A stretch of 64,000 nt of DNA. Source: Acidobacteriota bacterium (lineage in GTDB: Bacteria > Acidobacteriota > Terriglobia > Terriglobales > Acidobacteriaceae). The translations under genes were made by a program, and so were the position numbers. The notes below the pieces were generated by a model. That model was not told where the DNA came from. It did not search any database and saw nothing but the letters and a program-made list of their open reading frames with translations. Below are positions 44,388-52,958 of this stretch, piece after piece. Each line of letters starts with the position of its first letter. Positions within the stretch are counted from its first letter, which is position 1. Where the stretch lies: positions 62,001 to 126,000 of the forward strand of contig QIAM01000006.1 of assembly GCA_003225555.1 (NCBI GenBank), written 5' to 3'.

Positions 44388-45536
44388 ATGACTCTCGCAT
44401 CGCTCCTGGTATGCCTTGATGCAACCGCTGCAGAAGTTCTGTGCCGCGTTCTCTTGGAACTTGGCATTAAGGTCGAGTCTTGCCCTGACCTCGTCCGAGC
44501 CGCGGTCCGCCTGGCGCAGCAGCGCTTCGATGTGGTGATTATCGATTGCGCCTCGCAGAAGGAAGTCAACTCTCTGCTTCGCGAAACCCGCCTTTCCCGT
44601 CTCAATGACTCCACGCTCTCGGTCGCGGTAGTCAGCGGGCAGAACAGTATTCGCGAGATGTTCTCCTTGGGCGTGAACTTCGTGCTCTACAAGCCGGTTT
44701 CCCACGAGCGTGCCCTGAGCAGCTTGCGTGCTGCCCGTGCCGTGATGCGCAAGGAAAAGCGCCGCAAAGCCCGCGCTCCCGTGCATACTCACGCTACCGT
44801 CGACTACGCCAACGTGGAGCAAGAGAAGGCCACGCTCGTGGACCTCGCTGAGGATGGCATGGCGGTCCTGTTCGGCAGGAAGCTTCCGCCCACCAGCAAA
44901 GTCTATTTTCAGTTTCAACTGCCCGGGCAGAAATCCAGCGTGCGTCTCTCTGGACAAGTCTTGTGGCAGGATTGGAATGGGCGAGCGGGAGTTCAATTCG
45001 TGGATGTTCCCAAAACTTCCCGCCGTCTGCTGGACCAATACCTGAACGCGAATCTACCCAATTCTTCGGAACCATTTCCCCTGGTAACCGTGGAACTGGA
45101 AGAACCGCTGCCGCCTGAACCCGTGCCAGTGGGAACCGGCCCGCAACAACAGGCTGCTCCGGCGCAGGCTGCTGCGGGCCAACCCGTTGCACGTCGCCGC
45201 TCGGAACCAGACAACCGCCGCGGGCAGACACGCTACGCCTGCCGCCTCGGAGCCGAAGTCTATCGCACCGGCATTCTCGTTCCCCACTACTGCTGCCTCA
45301 CCGATCTCAATGCGGGTGGCTGCTATCTGGAAGTGCACCTTCCATTTCCAAAAGGCACTTCCGTTGAAATCACGGTGCGCACCTATGAACTGAAGCTCCG
45401 CTTCCGCGGAACTGTCCAGACGTCGCACCCCGGCTTCGGTATGGGGGTTGCTTTCGCGTTAGAGACCCAGGACGAGCGCGACCAGGTCCAGACATTGACC
45501 GATTTCGTCGCCGCCACCCAGGAAGGTTCCAACTAG
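44388..45536 (+). CDS. Receiver-like plus two PilZ domains protein
   Basis: 382 residues. Residues ~1-115 resemble a response-regulator receiver fold (LLVCLDATAAEVLCRVLLEL, VVIIDCAS, VLYKPVS with the conserved Lys). A first PilZ-like domain (~118-230) has RRKARAPVH and a degenerate DLAEDGMAV. A Pro/Gln/Ala linker leads to a second PilZ domain (~272-375) with RRGQTRYACRL and DLNAGGCYLE. PilZ domains usually bind cyclic di-GMP by RxxxR and D/NxSxxG motifs; both copies deviate at the Ser, so binding is uncertain. The divergent pilin operon suggests a role in pilus or surface control. Confidence 0.75.
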   Translation: MTLASLLVCLDATAAEVLCRVLLELGIKVESCPDLVRAAVRLAQQRFDVVIIDCASQKEVNSLLRETRLSRLNDSTLSVAVVSGQNSIREMFSLGVNFVLYKPVSHERALSSLRAARAVMRKEKRRKARAPVHTHATVDYANVEQEKATLVDLAEDGMAVLFGRKLPPTSKVYFQFQLPGQKSSVRLSGQVLWQDWNGRAGVQFVDVPKTSRRLLDQYLNANLPNSSEPFPLVTVELEEPLPPEPVPVGTGPQQQAAPAQAAAGQPVARRRSEPDNRRGQTRYACRLGAEVYRTGILVPHYCCLTDLNAGGCYLEVHLPFPKGTSVEITVRTYELKLRFRGTVQTSHPGFGMGVAFALETQDERDQVQTLTDFVAATQEGSN

Positions 45537-45556
45537 ATTGCTCTGTCCACGAGAAA

Positions 45557-46513
45557 CTATTTCGTCGTTGCTTCTTCGGCTACAGCCTTCTTGAAGTAAT
45601 CCAGCGACATTCGCAAGCCCGCTTCCAGATCAATCTTCGGCTCCCATCCCAGCAGTTGCCGCGCCTTCGTAATATCGGGACACCGTTGCTTCGGATCGTC
45701 CTGCGGCCGCGGCTCGTAACGAATCCGGCTTTTGGATCCTGTCACCTTCAGCACACGCTGGGCGCATTCCAGGATCGTGAATTCATTGGGATTCCCGATA
45801 TTCACCGGTAGGTGTTCGTCCGATTTCGCCAGCCGCATGAAGCCGTCGATCTCCTCGCTCACGTAGCAGAAGCTACGGGTCTGGCTGCCGTCGCCGTACA
45901 CCGTGAGATCCTCTCCGCGCAGCGCCTGCTTCATGAAGTTGGGCACGACGCGGCCATCGTTCAGCTGCATGCGAGGGCCGTAAGTATTGAAGATGCGTAC
46001 GATCCGCGTGTCCAGGTTGTGATAGCGCCGGTACGCCATGGTCACCGCTTCGGTGAAGCGCTTGGCCTCATCGTAGACCGAGCGCGGCCCGATGGGATTC
46101 ACATTTCCCCAGTAAGTTTCCTTTTGCGGATGCTCCAGCGGATCGCCGTAGCACTCCGACGTCGAAGACACGAAGTATTTCGCGTCGTGATTGTGGGCAA
46201 CGTCAAGCGCGTGAAACGTTCCCAACGATCCGACCTTCAGCGTGGGAATCCCGTGGACGCTGTAGTCGACCGGGCTCGCGGGACTTGCGAAGTGGAAGAC
46301 GTAATCGACTTTCCCCACGTCGAACGGTTCGCAGATGTCGAGTTCGACAAACTCGAAGCGCGGATCGTGACTCAGATGTTCGAGATTGGCGCGCCGGCCG
46401 GTAAGCAGGTTGTCGACGACAATTACATTCCAGCCTTCGCCCAGCAAGGCATCCACGAAATGGGATCCCAGGAAACCGGCGCCGCCGGTGACCAGGGCGC
46501 GTTGTAAGCTCAT
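45557..46513 (-). CDS. uxs: UDP-glucuronate decarboxylase (UDP-xylose synthase)
   Basis: 318 residues from ATG 46513, which overlaps the preceding stop; an upstream start to 46573 lies inside the neighbouring gene. NAD motif [13 protein letters not shown], catalytic [10 protein letters not shown] and YDEAKRF (Tyr-x-x-x-Lys), and the family segment [20 protein letters not shown] are present. It converts UDP-glucuronate to UDP-xylose, using the product of the UDP-glucose dehydrogenase encoded just upstream. Together they feed xylose or other pentose sugars into exopolysaccharide or lipopolysaccharide. Confidence 0.9.
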   Translation of the reverse strand: MSLQRALVTGGAGFLGSHFVDALLGEGWNVIVVDNLLTGRRANLEHLSHDPRFEFVELDICEPFDVGKVDYVFHFASPASPVDYSVHGIPTLKVGSLGTFHALDVAHNHDAKYFVSSTSECYGDPLEHPQKETYWGNVNPIGPRSVYDEAKRFTEAVTMAYRRYHNLDTRIVRIFNTYGPRMQLNDGRVVPNFMKQALRGEDLTVYGDGSQTRSFCYVSEEIDGFMRLAKSDEHLPVNIGNPNEFTILECAQRVLKVTGSKSRIRYEPRPQDDPKQRCPDITKARQLLGWEPKIDLEAGLRMSLDYFKKAVAEEATTK

Positions 46514-47925
46514 GCTTTCTTGGTGTCGCTGCCGTGCTTCAGTGCCGGCGCCGGAACGCCGTCCGGGTGACACGCCGCACGTCCCACGCTGTAATAGCTG
46601 AAGCCGTGCGCCGCCATCGTCTCCGGATCATATAGATTTCGCCCGTCGATCACGATGGGATACTGCAATTCCTGGCTGAGCCGGTCCAGATCGAGGTTCG
46701 CAAACTCTTCCCACTCGGTAAGGATCAGCAACGCGTCCGCCCCGCGCGCCGCCTCGTAAGCGGAATTGGCGAACTTGATGCTCGAGTTGATAATCTCCTG
46801 CGTGTGTTCCATCGCCGCCGGATCGTACGCCGTGATCTTGCACCCTTCCTGCAACAAGGCCTGTACCAGAAAAAGCGCCGGCGACTCGCGAATGTCGTCG
46901 GTGCCGCCCTTGAAGGCCAGTCCGAGGACGCCCAGATGCTTGCCGCGAAGCGTCCACAACGCGCTGCGCACTTTGCGCAGGAAACGCTCGCGCTGGTCTT
47001 CGTTGATGCGAATGACTTCGTCGAGCAGCCGGAAGTCATAGCCGGATTCCCGCGCGACCGCCCGGAATGCCATCACATCCTTCGGAAAGCACGAGCCCCC
47101 GTAACCAATGCCGGGATTCAAAAATCTGCGCCCGATGCGCGAGTCGGTGCCCACGCCGTGCACAACCTGGTTCACATCCGCGCCGACCGATTCGCAAACC
47201 GATGCCACCGCATTGATGAACGAAATCTTCATCGCCAGAAACGCGTTGGACGCGTGCTTGATCAGCTCCGCGCTCTTGCTGGTGGTCACGATGATAGGCG
47301 GAGGAATCGAACTGCGATCCGGCTGCGGGATCGCGTCACCGCGCTGGTAATAGCTGCCGTTAGTCAGCGGAACATAAACTTCGCGGAGCACGTCGGCCGC
47401 GCGCCCGCTGTCGCAGCCGATCACGATCCGGTCGGGAAACAGAAAATCCGTGACCGCCGTGCCTTCGCGTAGAAACTCCGGATTGGAAGCCACGTCGAAC
47501 GATGCCGGATCCGTGCTATTCCGCAAAATGATCTTGCGCACCCACTCGCTGGTGTAAACCGGCACGGTGCTCTTCTCGACGATGATCTTGTAATCATTTA
47601 TCCCGCCAGAGATTTCCCGGGTCACCGACTCGACGTACGACAGATCAGCCTCGCCGCGCTCCATGGGCGGAGTGCCGACCGCGACGAAGATGACGGAACT
47701 GGCACGCACCGCGCCTTGCAGGTCGTCAGAGAACCTGAGCCGCTGTCCGCGATGGCGGCCCAGCAACTCAGGCAAGAACTTTTCGTGGATAGGCACCTGG
47801 CCGTTTTTCAGCGCCGCCAGTTTCTGGTCGTCGTTGTCGACGAGGATGACGTCGTGACCAAGATCAGCGAAACAGGCTCCCGCAACCAAACCCACGTATC
47901 CGGAGCCAACCACAGCGATCCGCAT
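46510..47925 (-). CDS. ugd: UDP-glucose 6-dehydrogenase
   Basis: 471 residues. N-terminal NAD motif [44 protein letters not shown], the NPEFLREG segment, and the catalytic Cys in [13 protein letters not shown] are all intact, followed by the UDP-binding C-terminal domain ([16 protein letters not shown]). It oxidises UDP-glucose to UDP-glucuronate with two NAD+. Its stop overlaps the start of the UDP-xylose synthase gene (ATGA), so the two steps are translationally coupled. Confidence 0.95.
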   Translation of the reverse strand: MRIAVVGSGYVGLVAGACFADLGHDVILVDNDDQKLAALKNGQVPIHEKFLPELLGRHRGQRLRFSDDLQGAVRASSVIFVAVGTPPMERGEADLSYVESVTREISGGINDYKIIVEKSTVPVYTSEWVRKIILRNSTDPASFDVASNPEFLREGTAVTDFLFPDRIVIGCDSGRAADVLREVYVPLTNGSYYQRGDAIPQPDRSSIPPPIIVTTSKSAELIKHASNAFLAMKISFINAVASVCESVGADVNQVVHGVGTDSRIGRRFLNPGIGYGGSCFPKDVMAFRAVARESGYDFRLLDEVIRINEDQRERFLRKVRSALWTLRGKHLGVLGLAFKGGTDDIRESPALFLVQALLQEGCKITAYDPAAMEHTQEIINSSIKFANSAYEAARGADALLILTEWEEFANLDLDRLSQELQYPIVIDGRNLYDPETMAAHGFSYYSVGRAACHPDGVPAPALKHGSDTKKA

Positions 47926-48426
47926 GTTTCAAACTCCCGGCACCAAAATCATCGATTGAGCCGATGAATGAGTCTTAATTTTCCAAAGCAACGCCGAAGC
48001 CTGAGGGGTGGACGCAACACAAGCACTTTGCGACCAGCTGTTATCTTGCCCCACGATGCGCTGATTCTAACAGTTTGAAGAGAATTGAAGAGCAAAAAGC
48101 CTTTGCCCCGTCGGTCGTATTTAGCCTGCTCCTGTCGTTTTGGGACAACGTAAACAACCCGTGGAAGGATGGGACAGAAAACAGCACCGTGGAAGACGCG
48201 GACGACGCCTCCTGCGCGACCGAGAAATCGGGTGCCCCGTCCTTGTCTCTCCGATCTTTGGAGAGACATGGCGGGGTCTTTAGCGGCGAGGGGATTGGTG
48301 CGAGATATCGTGTCGTTTCTTCGCCTGTGTGCACAGCCGCGACGCGGCGGAAGAATGCAGCTCACAGCCTGCCCTGAGCCTGTCGTGCAGCCTCGAGCCG
48401 TAAGCCGCAAAATCAAGGTGGCTCTT
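47926..48426. other. Intergenic region, no gene recognised
   Basis: Open frames on both strands here have no domain-like sequence and atypical composition. A short inverted repeat around TGTCTCTCC/GGAGAGACA (48244-48269) may be a weak hairpin. No other feature was identified. Confidence 0.5.
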
Positions 48427-48549
48427 ACAGTTTGCTGAAAAACTCTGTTTTTGGGTGGCGCAGCTTTTTCAACGCTGCGATAAAGCCTTTCTTTTCTGAT
48501 CAGGGCTTTAGCCCCAGAGGTACTTCGACGGAGTTTTTCAGTAAACTGT
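48427..48549. mobile_element. MITE-like element with 19-bp terminal inverted repeats
   Basis: The ends ACAGTTTGCTGAAAAACTC (48427-48445) and GAGTTTTTCAGTAAACTGT (48531-48549) are inverted copies with one mismatch. The 123-bp unit has no coding capacity and contains an internal palindrome with the AGGGCTTTAGCCC-type core. No clear target-site duplication is visible. It is probably mobilised by a transposase encoded elsewhere. Confidence 0.75.
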
Positions 48550-48601
48550 TTAGCCACTGAGGTCACATCCGACCTGCAAGCGACCTTACATCTGCGGACC
48601 A

Positions 48602-49096
48602 TCACTCTTCTGCCCTGCGTCTCGTCCCCGCACTCGGCACAATGCAAGCCTGTCCGGCATCTTTCAGAGCATCCTCCAGCCGCCTCCCCAGTTCCCCAAG
48701 TTCTTCAGCACCCATCAACTCCTGCATGCGCTCAAAGAGTTGCCTTTCTTCCTTGCGAATGTGCCCCGACAACCGCTGTGCAAAAGCAAGCAGACTTTCA
48801 GCCGACATGCTCCGTGCCTGCGCACTGGCAAAGTCCCCGCGCAGAACCGCATGCTCCGCCCACAACTCTTCCACCAGCGGGCCCAACTCGGCGAACTGCC
48901 TCGCCCCCGGAAACAACACACTCTCCTCCGCTGCAAAATGAAAACGGACCTCCTGCGCGAAGTGTTGCACAATCTCTGATTGCCATGCTGCCAGGTCGTC
49001 TTGCGGAACCGGCGAGGCCCGGTCAATCCGCACGCAAAGCGCCAGCGCATGCTGGTGCTGGCGCGAAAGCGGAATCAGACTTTTGTCACGCAGCAT
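48602..49096 (-). CDS. Hemerythrin-like (HHE domain) protein
   Basis: 164 residues forming a four-helix bundle. Di-iron ligand candidates come in order: His in SRQHQHALALC, His and Glu in HFAQEVRFHFAAEESVLF, Glu-His in WAEHAVLRGDF, and the His of GHIRKEERQLFERMQ. HHE proteins bind a non-haem di-iron centre and sense, store or repair damage from oxygen or nitric oxide. The gene stands alone; two TGTTCC palindromes 160-210 bp upstream may be regulatory. Confidence 0.82.
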   Translation of the reverse strand: MLRDKSLIPLSRQHQHALALCVRIDRASPVPQDDLAAWQSEIVQHFAQEVRFHFAAEESVLFPGARQFAELGPLVEELWAEHAVLRGDFASAQARSMSAESLLAFAQRLSGHIRKEERQLFERMQELMGAEELGELGRRLEDALKDAGQACIVPSAGTRRRAEE

Positions 49097-49218
49097 TTAG
49101 GAATTTGCCACTCGAGAGGCCAATGCTTGTTCTCGAGCGGCCGTTTTCAGCGTGTCTTTTTCTGCCACAAAAACTGCCGACATTTCGGCACTGTTCCTAA
49201 TCACCTGATTGCCAAGCG

Positions 49219-49246
49219 TTTACATCCTATATCTTATGGCTATAAT
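49219..49246 (+). promoter_or_regulatory. Candidate plus-strand promoter
   Basis: TTTACA (49219-49224), a 16-bp spacer and a perfect TATAAT (49241-49246). It reads away from the hemerythrin gene and antisense into the HAD gene, where no plus-strand gene is recognised. It may drive an antisense or small RNA, or be a chance AT-rich match. Confidence 0.4.
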
Positions 49247-49253
49247 TTAGGAA

Positions 49254-49306
49254 GTGTTCCAATTGGAACACTCTAGCGAAATCGTAGTTATGTTCCGGAA
49301 GGAACA
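49254..49306. promoter_or_regulatory. Two operator-like palindromes, TGTTCC-N4-GGAACA
   Basis: GTGTTCCAATTGGAACAC (49254-49271, perfect) and TGTTCCGGAAGGAACA (49291-49306, perfect 6-bp arms) share the same half-sites with centres 36 bp apart. The second overlaps the last codons of the HAD gene. A further half-site CTGTTCC lies at ~49192. They sit next to a TATAAT box and upstream of the hemerythrin gene, so a dimeric regulator is likely. Confidence 0.6.
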
Positions 49307-50163
49307 ATATGCACCTTATCCCCCCGCTCGGCCGGCACGCTCGGCGCCTCCTCCGGCTCGATCGTGGCAGGACGTACCGTCAGCCAATCCGTCCGAACCC
49401 GCTCCCACTCCTGGATCAGCATGCCATTCGCCTCAAAGAAGCCGCGTATGCGGAAGCGCTCCCACCCCGCCACCTCTTCGAGGATCGGAGCGAGCACCGC
49501 CAGCGCGCTCGTGCTCAACACCGTCCGCTTCGCGATCTGCGAAACGTGCGGCGACTCGGACACCGCGATGGTCAAGCCATCCCGCGCATTCACGTGCAGC
49601 ATGACATGAATGTCAGAGCTGCCATCGCCGGTGTAGATCACGTGATCGGGCCCCGCTACGTGTTCCTCCAGCAACTGGTTGAGCACCGCAACCTTTCCGT
49701 AACCCGCGGTCGCGCGCACGATCGTATCGATCTCACCCGTAGGCTTGTAGAGAAACTCAGTCCCAAAGATGTGGTCTTTCGGAACGATGTCTTCGAGCGC
49801 TGAGTGGATCACCTCGACCGGTGCTGCCGACAGCACGAAGAACTCGAAGACGTGTCCATCAATTCCAGATTCAAGAATCTGATAAAGAAGCGGGATGTTG
49901 TCCTTGAGCCGGATGCGCTTGCCCACTTCATACAAGTGTTCCTTGCGCACCTTGGCCTTGAACTCAGGATCATGCAGCAGGAGGTACGCCAGTTCCGCGC
50001 CCTGCTGCACCAGGTTGATCCTGGCCATCCCTTTGGCCTTGCGCTCGAATTCGTCCGTGGAGATGCCGACCAGCTCCGCCAACACATAGCCGGAGTCGTT
50101 GAACGTAAGCGTCTGATCGAAGTCACTAGCAAAAATGTAGCGTCTCAAAGCGTTGTCACCCAT
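49288..50163 (-). CDS. HAD-IB phosphatase (phosphoserine-phosphatase-like)
   Basis: About 291 residues from ATG 50163. Motif I is [11 protein letters not shown] (DxDxT-type), motif II in [12 protein letters not shown], motif III Lys in [12 protein letters not shown], and motif IV in [12 protein letters not shown]. The Asp and Gly pattern matches phosphoserine-phosphatase-like members. The cap domain is helical (~20-95). The substrate is not deducible from sequence. The C-terminal ~40 residues are Pro/Glu-rich and encoded across an operator-like palindrome. Confidence 0.78.
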   Translation of the reverse strand: MGDNALRRYIFASDFDQTLTFNDSGYVLAELVGISTDEFERKAKGMARINLVQQGAELAYLLLHDPEFKAKVRKEHLYEVGKRIRLKDNIPLLYQILESGIDGHVFEFFVLSAAPVEVIHSALEDIVPKDHIFGTEFLYKPTGEIDTIVRATAGYGKVAVLNQLLEEHVAGPDHVIYTGDGSSDIHVMLHVNARDGLTIAVSESPHVSQIAKRTVLSTSALAVLAPILEEVAGWERFRIRGFFEANGMLIQEWERVRTDWLTVRPATIEPEEAPSVPAERGDKVHIVPSGT

Positions 50164-50261
50164 GCCCATTGGATTCGAGCACCCGGGCAATGACCCATTA
50201 AAACAATTGATCGGCGCTATTCTGACACAAGATTCACGCGCTGTTCACAATTCTCTAAATA

Positions 50262-50340
50262 AACCACCAAGGACATGAAGTCACACGAAGGATTCGCTTC
50301 CAGAGGTTTTCCTTGGTGATCTTTCGTGCACTTGGTGGTT
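50262..50340. repeat. Inverted repeat element with AACCACCAAG ends
   Basis: AACCACCAAG (50262-50271) and CTTGGTGGTT (50331-50340) are exact inverted ends of a 79-bp segment with further internal complementarity (CACGAAGGA against TCCTTGGTG region). Segments of the type CACCAAGGACACGAAG are common dispersed repeats in bacterial genomes. It lies between the HAD and small-ORF genes. Confidence 0.6.
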
Positions 50341-50443
50341 GAGAAGTGTTGATCTCTTTACTAAATTCATGGTCACGTCCAAAATAGAACGTTCGGCTTG
50401 CGTCGACGGTTCACGCGGGCCGAAACATTAGACAGGAGCCCTC

Positions 50444-50632
50444 ATGCCAGCGACTGGTGAACTCATTCGTGCGATGAATTATGTGGAAGACATCACCAAC
50501 ACCTTACGCCGTATCAGCATTTACATTCCTGCGATGGCGGCCGACGAGCGCCTGCGGCTGGCGGAGTGCTTGCGAGGAGTGAACAAAGCCATCAACGACG
50601 CGCTCGCGGACCTCGAGAAGGCGGCGAAGTAA
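50444..50632 (+). CDS. Small conserved-looking protein upstream of 3-hydroxyacyl-CoA dehydrogenase
   Basis: 62 residues; AGGAGCCCTC gives a good ribosome site before ATG 50444. The sequence is highly helical and charged (VEDITNTLRRISIYIPAMAA, LAECLRGVNKAINDALADLE) with no domain I recognise. The TAA is followed immediately by the GTG start of the dehydrogenase gene, so the two are translationally coupled. A structural or regulatory partner of the enzyme is possible. Confidence 0.6.
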   Translation: MPATGELIRAMNYVEDITNTLRRISIYIPAMAADERLRLAECLRGVNKAINDALADLEKAAK

Positions 50633-51514
50633 GTGGCGCAGGTGAAGACCATCGCCGTCATCGGCGCCGGCATTATGGGGCGCGGCATCGCGCACGCGGC
50701 GGCGCTGGGCGGCTATCGCACCATCCTCGAAGACTTGCTCCCCGGCGCGCTGCGCAAGGCGGAGAGCGAAATCCGCGTCAATCTGGACAAGGCCGTGGAG
50801 TTGGGCAAAGTCGCCGCAGCCGACGCGGACGCTGCTCTCCAACGCCTCGAGTATGCAGGGTCGGTGGAGCAGGCGGCACGTGAAGCGGATCTGGTCATCG
50901 AAGCAGTGCCGGAAGAGATGGAGTCGAAGGTTGAAATCTTCACTCTGCTCGACAAGATCTGCCGGCCGGGGACAATCCTGGCGTCGAATACTTCTTCACT
51001 CAGCATCACTGAGATTGCGAGCGTTACCTATCGCGCGAAGAAGTGTTTGGGGATGCACTTCTTTAATCCGGTACACAAGATGAAGCTCCTCGAGGTGGTG
51101 CGCGCGCTCGAGACTGATGACGACACGCTGGCCACTGCGGTTGAAGTTGGGAAGCGCATGGGGAAGGAAGTTGTCGTGATCAAGGAGTCACCGGGGTTCA
51201 TTACCAGCCGCATCAACGCGATGATTGGCAACGAAGCGTTCTACATCCTGCAGGAGGGGATTGCTTCGGCGGGGGACATCGACAAGGCGTTGAAGCTGGG
51301 GCTCAACCATCCGATGGGGCCGTTTGAACTGGTGGACCTGGTGGGGCTGGATACGCGTCTGAACATACTGGAGTATCTGCACAAATCGTTAGGAGAGAAA
51401 TATCGTCCGGCGCCGCTGCTGGTGCAGTACGTGAAGGCGGGGCGACTGGGGCGGAAGTCGGGGCGCGGCGTGTACGAGTACCCGGAAGAATCTGTAGCGG
51501 CTAAACGTTCCTGA
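50633..51514 (+). CDS. 3-hydroxyacyl-CoA (3-hydroxybutyryl-CoA) dehydrogenase
   Basis: 293 residues, GTG start. NAD motif IAVIGAGIMGRGIAHAAALGG, the EAVPEEMESK segment, the catalytic His in CLGMHFFNPVHKM, SPGFITSRINAMIGNEAF, and HPMGPFELVDLVGLDTRL are all typical of the single-function FadB2/PaaH group. It oxidises 3-hydroxyacyl-CoA to 3-ketoacyl-CoA (or the reverse) in fatty-acid or butanoate metabolism. No thiolase or hydratase gene lies nearby. A hairpin downstream may end the transcript. Confidence 0.92.
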   Translation: MAQVKTIAVIGAGIMGRGIAHAAALGGYRTILEDLLPGALRKAESEIRVNLDKAVELGKVAAADADAALQRLEYAGSVEQAAREADLVIEAVPEEMESKVEIFTLLDKICRPGTILASNTSSLSITEIASVTYRAKKCLGMHFFNPVHKMKLLEVVRALETDDDTLATAVEVGKRMGKEVVVIKESPGFITSRINAMIGNEAFYILQEGIASAGDIDKALKLGLNHPMGPFELVDLVGLDTRLNILEYLHKSLGEKYRPAPLLVQYVKAGRLGRKSGRGVYEYPEESVAAKRS

Positions 51515-51575
51515 TACCCACGCTTTCGCAATGAACGGGAAAGGATGGGTCGCTTGCGTGTTGAAAGAGCTGGTG

Positions 51576-51598
51576 AACGTCCCGTCCGACGGGACGTT
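51576..51598 (+). terminator. Hairpin after the dehydrogenase gene
   Basis: AACGTCCCGT (51576-51585) and ACGGGACGTT (51589-51598) form a perfect 10-bp stem with a 3-nt loop. The following T-run is short (TTTCCTG), so termination strength is uncertain. Confidence 0.5.
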
Positions 51599-51648
51599 TC
51601 CTGCTTTCGGGTGCCTTCACCGCTCAAACCATTGGGCATTCGCGGTCA

Positions 51649-52506
51649 TCAATGCTCTCTCATCGCCCGCGGCTTCGCATCAGCATCCACCAACCCCAGA
51701 GCCCACTTTAAAGCCCCACCGTACATCTCCCGCAACGCCGGATTATCCCAATTCTCCGTCACATGTCCCAAGCTGGAATAGAACACGCGACCCTTGCCGT
51801 ACCTACGGGCCCAGGCGACTGCGAAGTCGCCGTCGGTGCGATGAACATTCTTGTTTTTCAGGTCGAGCCGAGGTTTTTCCGATTGCGTGTCGAGCCGCAT
51901 CAATACGCGAACTTTGTCGCGCGAGTAGTTCTTGATCTGATACACCTCATCCCGCAGGACGGAGTTGCGCGGCCACTGCTGCATGCCCGGAAACCCCGGA
52001 TCCTCCACCAGAAGCGGCGCATCGAACGTGCCCCAAGGATGCTCGTCGAAGTAGCCTCCAATCATCTCGCCGTACTCCGGCCACGTGGTGAAGGTTATGG
52101 TCGCGCTGTGTACGCCGACAAAGCCTTTGCCGTCCTCGTGGATGAACGACAAAAAATCGGCTTTCTGCTGCGCGTCCATCTCGAGTTCACCACCAGTAAA
52201 GAAGACCACTGCGTCAAAGTCGTTCAGATTTTTCGCGTTGTACTCGAGCTTCTTCTTGGTCAGCGCTTCGGTGTCGGTACGCAGAGTGGTGTCCCACAAG
52301 CCGCTTTCACGTCCCATGCGCTCAATCGTCGCCATGGCGTGGGAAACGGCCTCGTGCCGGTAACCTTTCTGTTCTCCAATCACCAGCAATTGTTTCCTGG
52401 AGGGGGAAGATTGCGCTGCGCTCAGGCACCCGCAAAGAAAGACGAACAAAACAAGCAGCAAGCGAATTCTCAGAGCGAAATTCCGAATGTAATTGGCCAC
52501 AGGCAC
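51649..52506 (-). CDS. Secreted ThuA-domain (trehalose utilisation-like) protein
   Basis: 285 residues. The N-terminal hydrophobic segment (IRLLLVLFVFLCGC) ends in a lipobox-like sequence, so a lipoprotein or secreted form is likely. The ThuA domain follows: QLLVIGEQKGYRHEAVSHA, DAVVFFTGGELEM, FVGVHSATITF, GGYFDEHPW, and RVFYSSLGHVTENWDN near the end. ThuA domains adopt a glutamine-amidotransferase-like fold; the catalytic role is not settled, and they often occur with sugar metabolism genes. None lies here. Confidence 0.8.
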   Translation of the reverse strand: MPVANYIRNFALRIRLLLVLFVFLCGCLSAAQSSPSRKQLLVIGEQKGYRHEAVSHAMATIERMGRESGLWDTTLRTDTEALTKKKLEYNAKNLNDFDAVVFFTGGELEMDAQQKADFLSFIHEDGKGFVGVHSATITFTTWPEYGEMIGGYFDEHPWGTFDAPLLVEDPGFPGMQQWPRNSVLRDEVYQIKNYSRDKVRVLMRLDTQSEKPRLDLKNKNVHRTDGDFAVAWARRYGKGRVFYSSLGHVTENWDNPALREMYGGALKWALGLVDADAKPRAMREH

Positions 52507-52958
52507 GCCCTTGTATAACAGATACGGATCCCAGGTCGCGAGTGTCCTTTCCTTTCAACACTTTAGCGCCGCAGAATCCCCCAGAACACCGCTAAACCCC
52601 AAATTTGCCCCATTCGTTGGGATAAAGATGCACCCGTCCTTTGCCTCCAATAGCATAGCTTCAGCTCAACACCAGGGAAAAGTGTAACGAAACAGGTCAA
52701 CTTCCCAAGGGAGAGCCATTGTTAGCTGGTGATGTCTCAGGTTCAACCGAGGCAAAAGGGTGAGAAGCAAGTACCACGCAGCTCTAAGCTGTTGGTATTA
52801 ACAACCTTTTAGTTCAGGGTTGAGCCCTAAACCTCAAAGACAAAATTGATGGCAAGGGGAGAGGACTAGCCGCTGACGGCTATTCCCCCAAGTTCAGGAT
52901 TTTGATTTCAAGTTTTGATTTTGAAGCAAGAGCTAAAAGCCAGGAGCCTAAAGCGATT
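52507..52958 (+). other. Long leader region before the radical SAM gene
   Basis: About 450 bp between the divergent ThuA and radical SAM genes. The half nearer the radical SAM gene holds several short complementary stretches (TTCCCAAGGGA, GGGTTGAGCCC, AGCCGCTGACGGCT) but no riboswitch class I can identify. No small gene was found. Promoters for both genes should be here. Confidence 0.4.

Noticed and set aside
46804-47472. 222-residue open frame on the plus strand
   Set aside because: Antisense to ugd; composition typical of a shadow frame.
47949-48647. 232-residue minus-strand open frame upstream of the UDP-sugar genes
   Set aside because: It overlaps the MITE-like element and part of the hemerythrin gene and has no domain-like sequence.
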